Assembly (NCBI RefSeq): GCF_022581195.2 | Contig: NC_061461.1 | Location: 11,656,001-11,720,000, forward strand | DNA length: 64,000 bases | Source: Helicoverpa zea | Taxonomy: Eukaryota > Arthropoda > Insecta > Lepidoptera > Noctuidae | Reading direction: 5' to 3' | Part shown: piece after piece, positions 45,416 through 56,445 of the stretch | How positions within the stretch are numbered: position 1 is the stretch's first letter | How the letters are laid out: each line of letters starts with the position of its first letter | The notes under the pieces: generated by a model | Seen by the model: only the letters and a program-made list of their open reading frames with translations | Told to the model about the DNA's origin: nothing | Database searches by the model: none | Made by a program: the position numbers and the translations under genes

Positions 45416-46461
45416 AACTTGAAAACCCACTACTTCGTATAAATCTCGTAATTATTTGCTCAAATGCCTGCATTCAATAATTTGTACAACATCTCCTTAA
45501 CAATTGCACCGCGAGTCGAATTAACTGCATAGCAAACTATTCATTGCACTTTCGGTTCGCGGACTTATAACAATGGCTCTCTCAAATGAGGAAATGCAAA
45601 TCATTTTGTGTAATGAAGCCGTTTGTTGTGGCTACTCAGTGGTGAAATCATTTTAGCTTATTTCAATTCTGTTGCCTTACAGCAGTAGTTGTACATAGCT
45701 TTTGTTGTGGGTTGAGAATTTTGCTTGAAAAATAAATGAAATAGGAGAGAGAGTAGGACTAACGTCGATATTTGCATTACATAGCTAGAAAGATGGTAGT
45801 TTTTGGAATTATGGTGAATAGAAGAGACTAAAGACGCTGATACTCTTCTCGGACAGAGAAGAAATGAACGATGATCACTACACCTGCTAATCCATAGCTT
45901 CTTCTTCACTTAGCGAAGTATATCTTATTCATATCCAATTGACATTACACACTCGTGTTTATTTATATTCATTTGTTGTAATTTTTTCAAAAGTTTAGTA
46001 TTAAGTAGTTTACGGTGTGTATTAAATTGTATAGGTAACTTAAATTAAACTATTAAATATCGATAGACATTTCAGTGTATATCTATAATTATAACAAACG
46101 CCATCAACCATCTAATTACCATTTGACTAGTCGTTACATACACGTACCTTAAGTCAAACAATAGATCTATTATAGAAAGGTAACTAACCACATATACATA
46201 CATTATATACGTAGCTAGTAATTAGTTCTCGCTATCTCCGAACGCGATAGATAATTATAATTGAAAACAATAGAACATGAAGTCTAATTAATTCGAATAG
46301 TACCATTTGTGTTCTACAGTAACTTGCTTGAATTGTTTGCTCTTATAATAATCGTTAAGCCAAACAATCTCTGACATCTGGTATGGAAATGGGGAATAGT
46401 AATTAAATTACTAGTACTAAACTTCTATGAAATAACTAGATCCTTGACAGAGCCTTTTTAC
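45416..46461. other. Non-coding stretch
   Basis: Nothing recognised; short frames only. Confidence 0.5.
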
Positions 46462-46494
46462 CATGGAGAACAAAACATCTTTTCTTACTCCGAG
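46462..46494 (+). mobile_element. 33-bp remnant joining both ends of MITE family M
   Basis: CATGGAGAACAAAA is the exact first 14 bases of copy A. It is followed directly by CATCTTTTCTTACTCCGAG, which matches its last 20 bases (CATCTTTCTTTACTCCGTG, copy D CTCCGAG). Everything between is missing. It is either an internal-deletion derivative or a trace left by imperfect excision. Confidence 0.7.
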
Positions 46495-46883
46495 TTTTAG
46501 CGCACCCAGATGACAAATAATGCCTTATCCTTTCCAAAATATTAATTTACACTAAGGTTTTCTAAATGTATCATCAAAATGTTTCAGATATTTAATAATT
46601 TTTTTTACATGGGAATTTGACAACCTTACCTGACATACACATTATTATAATTATACACATCAATTCCTTCATAAGACATACGCTTTTACTATATTCTAGA
46701 CTCTTACTAAATACTAAACTACCAAAACGCAAGCACTAAACATAAATACGCAAGCAATTTCTTCATCATACATCGCTGTAAAGTCCTTTCAGACTGTTAT
46801 TAAACGTCGTTATAATAACCAAGTCCGCTGTAATCGCTGCAACATATTCTTAAACAGCCACTTAGAGCTGAATTGTGTTAGTA

Positions 46884-47277
46884 CATAGAGAACAAAATCA
46901 CTAGCAGAGATGTCATAACGGAAAATCTAACATAGTAGCACTACAAAATGCGAGTGTAAGGCGACAAGGGACATTACTAGCTTCACCCATACACGCTTTC
47001 TATGAACCCAACTATTTTTTGTAATACCAAAAATCGTCGACAGGGCTCTAAATGAACCCGAACGCCTCGTTAGTTCACTCGTAACTGATAGTTTTGTATT
47101 TTCAAAATAAAATCACCAATCAATCAAGACCTATCTTTGACAGGTTTTGATTTGACAAGGAACCCAAACGTGTCATTAGTTCTAGAAACTGATTACGCCT
47201 ACCATACGTTGCTTGACCTACAAGAAGGTGCCTGACCTACCTTCCTTATGGCATCTCCGCCATTTTTCCTCCCTCCG
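46884..47277 (+). mobile_element. MITE family M, copy C (long subfamily)
   Basis: Starts CATAGAGAACAAAATCACTA and ends GCATCTCCGCCATTTTTCCT then CCCTCCG. It contains the extra block AAATCACCAATCAATCAAGA and GTTTTGATTTGACAAGGAAC also present in copy B. The flanks TGTTAGTA and TACTAGTA match at 6 of 8 positions. More diverged than copy A. Confidence 0.8.
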
Positions 47278-47310
47278 TACTAGTACAAGTTAGTTCCTTT
47301 ATATAGTTCT

Positions 47311-47541
47311 TATAGTTCGGCCATTCAGAGAATGCGTTCCTGACACGTCGCGATTGAACTGACGACGTAATAACATTCATTGATTATTGATATAATAATG
47401 TTGTTTTAATGCTCCTCAATTGTTAAAACGGTAAACAACCAGCAAAAATATTTTTATCGTAACTGCAACGCCATTGCAAAGTTACGTCGTCAGTTCAATC
47501 GCGACGTGTCAGGAACGCATTCTCTGAATGGCCGAACTATA
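47311..47541. mobile_element. 231-bp MITE with 60-bp perfect terminal inverted repeats
   Basis: Bases 47,311-47,370 (starting TATAGTTCGGCCATTCAGAG, ending AACTGACGACGTAA) are the exact reverse complement of 47,482-47,541. I compared them base by base and found no mismatch over 60 positions. The roughly 110-base interior is AT-rich without coding potential. The ends begin and finish with TA, compatible with a TA target as in Tc1/mariner-like or PIF/Harbinger-like MITEs, but the TSD is not resolvable because TATA is inside the symmetric sequence. Perfect repeats suggest recent insertion or gene-conversion-like maintenance. Confidence 0.9.
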
Positions 47542-48839
47542 GTGCCTTGAAAGCTCTTGTAGTCGTTACGTTGAATCATGGGACGATTTACAAAGGACTT
47601 GTATTAAATGTTAGCTGCTTTTTACTTTTTTTACTTGTATCTGGAGTAACTGTACCAAAGTACTAGCAAATTATTTATTCAGGGTTCTTATACGTCTCTT
47701 AAACAATATTTAGCAAATTATATCAGACCGAAAACAAAAAAATATATAACAACCAAATTGAAAGCTAAGCTAAAATTGTGAGAGACAACAGAAACTGATG
47801 GACTATTTTGTCAAAAGAGAATCCACTGCTACATTTTGATAACATAAACCCACTATGTACTTTTAGCTGACCTGTTACATGGACATGCTAAAAATCCAAA
47901 CGTCCGAATTGATAACCTCCTCTTTTTTGGAAAGTCGGCTAAAAATACAATAACACGAACACACACACACACACACAACTAACTTAATACCCAAAAACCC
48001 CACAATAAATACACGTTACTTAAAAAATTAACTTATTAATATTTATTAAGACTGTTATTATTTTATTCGGCAGTAAATTAATTGTGCGAGAAGAGTAACG
48101 GGCAATTGGGGCTCGGAAATTAACCATTATATTAGGAAGCTTAGAAATATGGCCTAAATATTCGGTAGTACACCTGAAATTGTGCATCGTATTTCCTTTT
48201 ATAAGGTACCCTAATACAATTAGTGTTATCTACACGCCCGCTTATTATTTTAGGTAGAACAAGCTTTCGACTCTAATTATATTAGTATTGTTATTTTGGT
48301 CATTTGGTTATTTATCTTTATTTCAGTAAAATCATATACTTTAGGAATCTTCACAGGAGATTTACGATAATTAAGGCTAAGCTTTTTAGCAATAGAAGAT
48401 ATATTTTGCTGCTAAAGGAGTCAATATCTTCTTTTTTCTTAGCACAGTAAACTTGGCAATCAGGATAAAACTATAATTATGATAGTTCATTTAAACCAAA
48501 TAAAAAGTGTCAGTAAAAAAATCTATTCTAGTTTCCAAAGCCAATAATGATAGACATATTTTACCACCTTCAAAAGAACTACAGAAACTAGCTTCTCACA
48601 CCAATCGAAGTATATTCCTTATTCAAACAAATAGCAGTGTTGTATCAGGTATCCGGAACCGATTGGAACTCCATCGACGGTGTAATATCGGTAGCTTTGT
48701 GCTCGCATTTATTATGCTGCGCCTCACTATAAGCGTTATTGCGACTATCGATACTTAACGCTAGGGTTGTCCTAAATGGACAGTGGGCTATTTAGATTTC
48801 ATTTTGTGAAAATCAATTGGTTTCTCGCGTATTTAGTCT
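47542..48839. other. Non-coding stretch with an (AC)n microsatellite
   Basis: A dinucleotide repeat (AC)n lies at about 47,958-47,979. No gene was recognised. Confidence 0.55.
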
Positions 48840-48980
48840 AAACTATACTAATAGAAAACAGAGGTTCGAAACTGCTGAACTGATCTGTAATATTCTTTCA
48901 TTAATGGGAAGCTCCTATGTGGAGACATTTTTTTTTCCGATACGGGGGACAACCCGCGAAAATCAGCTAATATTTGATGA
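48840..48980 (+). repeat. Dispersed repeat L, diverged copy
   Basis: AACTATACTAATAGAAAACA, GAACTGATCTGTAATATTC, TTCCGATACGGGGGACAACC and CGCGAAAATCAGCTAATATT follow the L order with many substitutions. Confidence 0.55.
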
Positions 48981-49817
48981 AATCAAGATAGGATAAGTAC
49001 CTGATAAACACCTTTCAAAAAAACTCTGATTAACCCTCTATCGAACTGATCTAACATTTTTGTACCCAATTCTACTTACATCCACCAACTTTTTACTATC
49101 AAGTGAACCCAACTAACTTGCATCTCCACACACCCCTAGCAATAATATGATTTATTATTTTTCTCCAGTCACCTGGCTATTGTTGTTCAAACCGAACGAT
49201 ATTAATGAGCGATAGTTCCCGTTCCTGTAAATATATTCGATACTACACTGCATTGAAATTTATTGAATACTATTGCAATACCCGCTTTAGATCGAATGCT
49301 AATGTTCCAAGTTGCAATGCGATTTTGAATAAAATTATGCTGTGTTTTAACGTGTGTTGGTTTGTTTATTTGTTTGTTTGTTTGTTTGAGAGGGAACAAT
49401 CAGTTGTTAATTTTCGAGGAGTTGTGATAATGACGTGGTTCGTTAGTACAGCTTTTTTCCTAAATATACGCCTGGTATATAAGTTTTTTAGTACCTGTCG
49501 AGGTCATGATGCTACATAAATATATCTGCCATATCGTTTCAATTTCCAGTATAAAATAAAATATAAACGTCACTCATTAATATCCAAATAGCAGAATTGA
49601 ATTGAACAATAAAATTGAGACCACAAAACTTTTACATCATAAAATAGCTTTACAACTATAAAAACTTAAACTTAGTTCAATTTTAACTTATTTCATAAAG
49701 ACATAAAAAGACAATAACTTGTAATATTTGTTGCTAACCCAATTCCATTGCCCCCGAGTGTATTAAGCAATGACATCACCCATTATAAAAGTGAAGCTGA
49801 AATAAGGTTCTACTAGC
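48981..49817. other. Non-coding stretch with (TTTG)n microsatellite
   Basis: A tetranucleotide run (TTTG)n spans about 49,358-49,389. The frames crossing it are chance. Confidence 0.55.
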
Positions 49818-50089
49818 CATGAAGAACAAAAATGACTAGCGGAGGTGCCATAACGGAAAATCGCCTAAGAAAGTAGAGCGCCAAAATGCGGGTGAGCGGG
49901 GAACGAGGAACGTTACTGTTTTCGCCCTTATACGCCTTCTTTGGACCCAAGTTGAGAGAGGTCTCAAAGAAGCCGAACTCCACTTTAGTTCACTTGTTTT
50001 GGTAATTCCCACCGTACGAATTTGACCTAGAAGAAGACGCCTGACCTACCTGCATTATGGAATCTCCGCTCCTCTTTCCTTGCTCCGAG
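49818..50089 (+). mobile_element. MITE family M, copy D
   Basis: Starts CATGAAGAACAAAAATGACT then AGCGGAGGTGCCATAACGG, and ends ATGGAATCTCCGCTCCTCTT then TCCTTGCTCCGAG. The interior matches copy A but lacks part of the middle. No clear TSD. Confidence 0.82.
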
Positions 50090-53000
50090 TCTAGTCTTTT
50101 ATACGCGTCTAGACTGAGTCGTAAACATTTCTGCCTAGCCCCTAAGGTCACGAAGCCTGATAGGCTGAGGCATAGTAACACTATTTCAAGGTGTTAGCAT
50201 TTTTATTGGTTACCCACGTAACTTGAAAGTTCAGGTTTCTAAACGCTGAAAGTTTTTTCTGCGAAAGATAAGCTTGAATTGTAGTTTTAGATTTATGTTA
50301 GAAAAGGGCGTTAAAGTGTTTTATTTTGACTTTTTTATTTTAGTCACTAGTTTTGCCCTAAGTCAACATAATTGTTCAAATTATTAATTACTGTTATTCA
50401 TTATAACAGAACCAGGTTTTATTTTTCTTATTCTGAATTATAAAAAGGTTGACAAACAAAAATATTTCACATCACCATAACTCACTGCAATTAAAAAACC
50501 CATATTTAACGCGACCCCATTCAATCTGCCCTTTGGACCAAAACAGGTCCGTACCTGGACAAAAAAAAACAATATTTGAGTCACTCTATCAACGCCAAAA
50601 ACCGAAAAATATGGTGGCCAAAACAAAAGTGCTTTAATTTATAGATCATGATACTGGGCCCTTTCTTTATAGCGTGACCGTTGGACCCCGTATGACCCCA
50701 AAAACACGTTTTAAATATGTTGCATTCATTATCGAACATCTGTAGACGAAGTCGACGCTTTGGATCTATTTAAATTGTAATCAGCCAGTTCTATCTATGG
50801 GAAATGCAATAAAACCGTATGTTAATAGGTGCATTACCGTTTTTAGACGGTTAAATAGGTGATAGTGGTTATTAGTTAAACAGAAAATAATTAACTTTTG
50901 TTTTTTTGTAATAAGTTTGAATAATAAGGTCACACCTGTTGTTCTGGTTAAGTAGTTTTATTAAGGCATTGTTTAATGTTTTGTTTATTTACAAACACCT
51001 ATGTTGTGACTTTGTCTGCCTTAATAGACAATTATAAAGGGCAAATAAACGGATAAATTATTACAGTTAATCGCGATAGATTTATTAGGCTTCTGTTAAA
51101 AAAACGTGTGACGTTAAGCCCCCAGACGCCAATGGCTCCACTGCGCCAATCCCGCTGTAAACCTACTAGAATATTCGTTACACCATTACCAACATAATTA
51201 ACACTGACAGTATGCATTCTATGGAACAACGCGATTATTTATTAAAATATCACATTACAAATGCACATGAAACTCTATTTTTATCGCGTATTTTATCTCT
51301 GCTTTATCACATGTAACTACAACATCCCACAGTGCAGTTTCATATTTAATTACATTTATACAGCAAAAACCCCGTTTTTACTGAAGTGCACTGTTTCCAT
51401 GGCGGCGATAAAAACTGCACAGTGGGCTATTTCGGGAGTTAACACAGTGGAGATTTTGCTTCATCCATCGTTCATAAATCTGATGTTTCTATTTACGATG
51501 CAATGAGCAAACAATCTTTGAGATGTATGGTACTTAAGATAAGTGCAGCATCCTCTGAAGATAGTTTAAACATAACATGCATCATTATGACTGATCTGGT
51601 AGTTGAGCCAACTTACGCCATTGTTACTATGTTAGCAACGTAAGGCGTCGTGCTAATTGTTTGAGAGATCGATGCGATTTTCTTGTGTGACACCAGCTAT
51701 TACTAAGCGGTACTTTAGACCCATACCTTTAACTGAAGTAACGTTATTAAATGCTGATATTTTTATCCTAATTCAACATTCTAAATCAGTATACAAGCAC
51801 CAAACTAATCATCGAACAAATCGTATTACCAGTGTTTCAATCGTCACCCGATTCAAACAACCCCCCTTACACTAGAACTGCGTTATTACAACAAATACTA
51901 GCGAAACTATCCATTGCTTACCTAGAATAATATTCAAAGGAGAGTCAAAACAAATTCCTGGTACGAATTTCTAGGTATTTGCAAAACACAAAGGCAGCTA
52001 GAATAGAAACTATAAACAAGAATACGTGACCATTATCTGGAGTGTGCATTCAATGTAATGGGGAATTTGCAAATATTTTACCTATATGCTTTTGGTATAA
52101 TATGCAATAATAGGGTTCTGTGCAACCTAGCAACCGATAGTAAAATGATCTTTATTTTTAATGTTTTAAAATAAAAATACTATTGCTATTGCTATTTTTA
52201 GGTTATATTGGTCCTTAGATAAAGAGTAACATACCTACAAGGCTGTACAAGGCTATACATTTGTTCGGCTGCATACAAGGGTTATGTCGTACCACTGCTA
52301 ATATGTACACTCAAGGACAATGGTAACGGGTCATTAATAAAAATGAAAACATATTTAATTGCGTGCATAAGAAAATATTTTTCCAACAATAGTGGAAAGA
52401 AAATTTGAATTAGGTGCCTATTTTCAGCGATGTTCATCACAAAGATGTCTCAAACCTATAGGGTTTGATAAATGTCGTACAGTTTTGTACTAGCCAGCAA
52501 TTCCGCCAATGTATTTGATACAACGCCAATTGGGTTCCGACGGCCATACCTGAGCACAAGATATATTTCAATCAAAATTATATAACGTATCACAATACAT
52601 ACATACTTTTACGTAGTATGTATATCATAGTACCGAATTCTGACGTCATAATCCGACCTGCCTCAATGTGTAATGTGATACCAACTCTTGAAGGTTGGTT
52701 CACAAACGTTTTTGGGTAAAGAGTTATTGTAATTTCCTTGGCAAAGATCTTGTGAATGTTCCATAGTATTTGGCTTGATTCACACATCTGTCGATATGGA
52801 TATTTTTGGTGCTGATACAAATATTGTATCAGATACGACTTTTGATTCAGTTGAATTCTGAAAATTGGTACTTTATCTTCATGAGAATTCATTTTAGCAA
52901 AAATTTTATCTAGAACAGGGAAATTGTTTTCTGATTCAGTTTGTTTGCAAGGAAATGTAGGTAAGTCATAATTACAGCTAAGTCACAATTTTCGAAACAG

Positions 53001-53094
53001 AAGTTACTATGGAGATAGGGCACTATAGGTACATGTTCTTCTCATAGTACATTATAGTAATAAAATTGGTGTACCCAAAGCCTCAGTGGATCAC
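50090..53094. other. Long AT-rich non-coding stretch
   Basis: About 3 kb with short overlapping frames and no recognised family, TIR or RNA gene. Confidence 0.5.
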
Positions 53095-53270
53095 ATCTAT
53101 TGCTTGAAAGCGCTAATCTCTGGAACTACTGAACCGATTTTAGATTTTCACAATTGTGTTACATAGCCCATCTATCGAAGAAGGCTATAGACTACTTTTT
53201 TTCAGGTGCAGAAAGTATGTAATTCCCTAGCGATGCGGATAAAACTTCTGATAGTCATAAACATATGAAG
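53095..53270 (+). repeat. Dispersed repeat L copy
   Basis: GCTAATCTCTGGAACTACTG then AACCGATTTTAGATTTTCAC, AAGGCTATAGACTACTTTTT and GTAATTCCCTAGCGATGCGG follow the L order. Confidence 0.6.
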
Positions 53271-53594
53271 GCTTCATATAACTACATCCACACTGTCACG
53301 TACTCCAACAAATTCAATTGAGTCCACACTTCGCAAAGACATTCACTCATCCATGATCACTCGTGGCTACGGTTCAAGGTCCAATGATGGTCAACTCTGT
53401 CCTTGTGCGAGAACAATATAAGGCGTGGCTTATTGCTTACATAGTAACATAGATTAAGCGATATAGATTATTTGCTAATGTGTTTGGACTGGTCATTAGG
53501 TAGGCAAGTTATGGCAAGTTTTATAGTTTGGGTTGGAAGCATAACCCAACATTGTTTGTTGAAAGTCTAGTGTGACCTATCCTTACCAATATTA

Positions 53595-53760
53595 ACAATG
53601 CTAAAGGAACTGTGTCTATCTGTTTGAACACATAACTACTGAATCAAAACTAGACCCTGAGAAAGTAGGTTTCTCTTTTATCCAGATGCGAGAAGTTCTT
53701 CCCTAAGAACGCCAACGAAGGGATCACTTAACTAGCTTGTAGGTAATGCTAAAAAGCCAG
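53595..53760 (+). repeat. Dispersed repeat L, diverged copy
   Basis: CTGTGTCTATCTGTTTGAAC, ACATAACTACTGAATCAAAA, AGAAGTTCTTCCCTAAGAAC and GCCAACGAAGGG retain traces of the L order. Confidence 0.45.
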
Positions 53761-54332
53761 AACCACCCACTATCCTTTATATTAACCACCAATACAATTA
53801 GAATCCCAGCATAACAAAAGGTTTTCAATCCTTTCCACGCTCGAAGCCTTCAATCATAGTTATAGGATTATCTAACACGAAGGAATGTCACCAACAAATG
53901 GATCCCATTGACTTGTTTTTCGCACGTCGCTTGGATTTCAAAGAAAAACCAATTCGCATATTAAACTAAGGGGTATATGGGATTGAAGCCTGAGGGTTTT
54001 TGAAGAGACACGTGGAAATTTGACACGTAATGTAATGTCGTTGGGCATTTCTTTTTTCTATTGTGAAACGGTATGTGATCTTTATGATCAATGACACATT
54101 AAGTAAGTCTTAAAGTCATGCACTTTGTAAATAAGAAAATTGTTAAAGCAGGTTTGGTCAGATATTATGAAGGCAGTTTGTGCTTTAGGATGAACACAAG
54201 AAAAGCCGTTTCCGTTGTTCCTAATGAAAATTGCTGTACATCGTTACATTTCCAATACGCATTGCAAAAAATGTTCTTCACGTTTTATTTTTTCCTAGTT
54301 TTCTAAGAACTGACCCATCTACCACATAATCT
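53761..54332. other. Non-coding stretch
   Basis: Nothing recognised. Confidence 0.5.
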
Positions 54333-54430
54333 ATGTCCGGGGGCGGGGTGTGCCGGTGCGCGGGAGTGCGCGCGCCGAAGCGTGACGCGCGTGCGCACCC
54401 AATGTCAAGGTCACGCCGTGTTTACACAAA
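54333..54430. promoter_or_regulatory. Sharp CpG-rich patch with FTZ-F1-like site
   Basis: About 90 bases of very high GC (CCGGGGGCGGGGTGTGCCGG, GTGCGCGCGCCGAAGCGTGA, CGCGCGTGCGCACC) end in TCAAGGTCA at 54,405-54,413. That sequence is a perfect FTZ-F1/Hr39/ERR-type monomer site. Outside it the sequence returns to AT-rich at once. It is a promoter or enhancer candidate by composition; no coding exon is adjacent. Confidence 0.3.
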
Positions 54431-55009
54431 TAGCTCACACACACATGTATAAACCACGGGAACGGCTAAACTTGCGCGTTCTAAATACCTAAGCTTTCTT
54501 TTCAGGAGTTTGGAATAGTTATTTTGTGGTGAAATGTTAGGGGAATAAATTGTAGTTAAAATTATTTTATGATTTGCGGATAAAACGTGTCGGTGATCAG
54601 TACAATATGATACGATAAATTCGGAAGATATAAGGCAGTTTTTCATTGGGTTTTTATAAAGCGCGATTTTGTTAAAAGGCGAGACAAATGGTTAAGTAGA
54701 AAGGTATGGTATAGGGGTTATACCCCTGTAAAGCTATCATCTGTAGCTACAGCATACAGTATTTTCTCACTTACTCTGAAACATATATGTATGTAAATTC
54801 TACATACTTAGAACATTTCAAATAAGCGCCATCACCACAAATTAGTAATTGAACACATCCCACTATTTCGGTGCCACCATGTTTACTTACGTAACTGTCA
54901 CTCAAGAGCAACACAAACATATTTATAGCTGACATTACTTTAAAAGAAAACATCTCAACAACGAAAAAATAAAAAAAAGCATATTTCACAATTCTTAGAT
55001 TACTAACAC
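54431..55009. other. Non-coding stretch
   Basis: Short overlapping frames only. Confidence 0.5.
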
Positions 55010-56445
55010 ACTGCAAACTTTTAGTCGGCCGATAGCTTTTAGCTCATAAATCAGTATGAAGATGAATGGTAGTACGCACATTACAAAGATCAGGTATTGA
55101 GCCGGTATCAGACCGACTGAAAACTTTGACTGGAATAAAGATTTTCTTTATACAAAGAAGATGGATCAAAATTGCCCCACGTCCTATAACAATGTGACGT
55201 ATCTCAAAAAAAAGATAAAAATGTTTAAAAAAATATGGCATACTCTCTAATTTATTTTTTTTACACTTTCATACGAAAAAAATGCTTTAAAAATTGTTCA
55301 GGCGCTGTTATGAAAACATCGTTCATAGGACTATTTATGGACTATTTTATTAAATTATTTTTTTGTTTGATAGGGTATACCTCACAGGTCGTTCCATAAT
55401 CATCAGGTCAGGATCTGATGATGGAAACCCTGAGAAATTCAGGGCAACTATTGAAAGTTGTAGGCATGCGCAGGATAAAAACTTGACTATAAGGTGTGTC
55501 TTATAACACTATGCAACAGTAAAGATTTGGAGCTGACCTGATGATGGAGACGAAAGAAGGCCGAGGGAACTCGACAACCGAATATGTAAACTACCTCGTG
55601 TTGGGGCTCATATTATTCGTATTGATAAGAACTTCCCACCCATGCGGATAGTGACAACTGTGCTTGTCACTGAAAAGCCAAAAATAAAAACAAAAACTTT
55701 TTACAATAAAAAAAAACTCCCAAAAACACTGAAAAGCAAAACAAACTATTCTTAGGAGCATCGGCCTAGAAGTCGGTGGGGAAATAAACTTAGGTACATC
55801 CATTAGACACCGACTTCTGAGGTAGTGTACATATTTTGGTGTCGAGTTCCCTCGACCTTCTCGGATCTCCATCGTCGGGTCAGCTCCAAACCTTCACTGT
55901 TGCAAAGGTCTATTCAATGCAAGTAATATGAGCCCAAACACGAGGTAGTTTACATATTCAGTTGTCGAGTTCCCTCGACCTTCTTTCGTCTCCATCATCA
56001 GGTCAGCTCCAAATCTTTACTGTTGCATAGTGTTATAAGACACACCTTATAGTCAAGTTTTTATCCTGCGCATGCCTACAACTTTCAATAGTTGCCCTGA
56101 ATTTCTCAGGGTTTCCATCATCAGATCCTGACCTGATGATTATGGGACGACCTGTGAGGTATACCCTATCAAACAAAAAAATAATTTAATAAAATAGTCC
56201 ATAAATAGTCCTATGAACGATGTTTTCATAACAGCGCCTGAACAATTTTTAAAGCATTTTTTTCGTATGAAGGTGTAAAAAAAATAAATTAGAGAGTATG
56301 CCATATTTTTTTTAACATTTTTATCTATTTTTTGAGATATGTCACATTGTTATAGGACGTGGGGCAATTTTGTATGGATTGTGATCCGTCTTCTTTGGCA
56401 ACTATGTGCTCAACTGTCGGCCGACTGTTTAGTCTGCAATCTGCA
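55010..56445. mobile_element. Composite: GTCGGCCGAC-ended element containing a long fold-back
   Basis: The left outer end CACTGCAAACTTTTAGTCGG (about 55,010-55,037) and the right outer end ACTGTCGGCCGACTGTTTAG then TCTGCAATCTG (about 56,412-56,443) are inverted relatives. They are the same two ends that bound 10,636-11,155 in the opposite orientation. The stretch just inside the left end (CAGTATGAAGATGAATGGTA, ACGCACATTACAAAGATCAG) also matches that second copy. Most of the interior is replaced by, or interrupted by, the large inverted repeat at 55,153-56,398. Confidence 0.7.
55153..56398. repeat. Long inverted repeat (fold-back), about 465-bp arms
   Basis: Left arm 55,153-55,617 and right arm about 55,924-56,398 are near-identical inverted copies. 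Examples are TTGCCCCACGTCCTATAACA against its complement at about 56,347, GGCATGCGCAGGATAAAAAC against about 56,061, and the palindromic GGTCGAGGGAACTCGAC region. The 306-base spacer contains a third, direct, copy of the right arm's inner part at 55,824-55,898 (GTCGAGTTCCCTCGACCTTC, GGTCAGCTCCAAACC). It also has an 11-bp hairpin AGAAGTCGGTG/CACCGACTTCT. The right arm has a 6-12 base insertion near 56,370. No coding capacity; the minus frame 55,872-55,591 is chance. Confidence 0.9.

Noticed and set aside
47958..47979. (AC)n and other microsatellites as CRISPR-like or regulatory arrays
   Set aside because: Simple dinucleotide and tetranucleotide runs without spacers; ordinary microsatellites of a eukaryotic genome.
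55591..55872. 93-codon minus frame in the fold-back spacer
   Set aside because: It covers the arm edge and a hairpin; translation shows no domain and the DNA is explained by the repeat structure.
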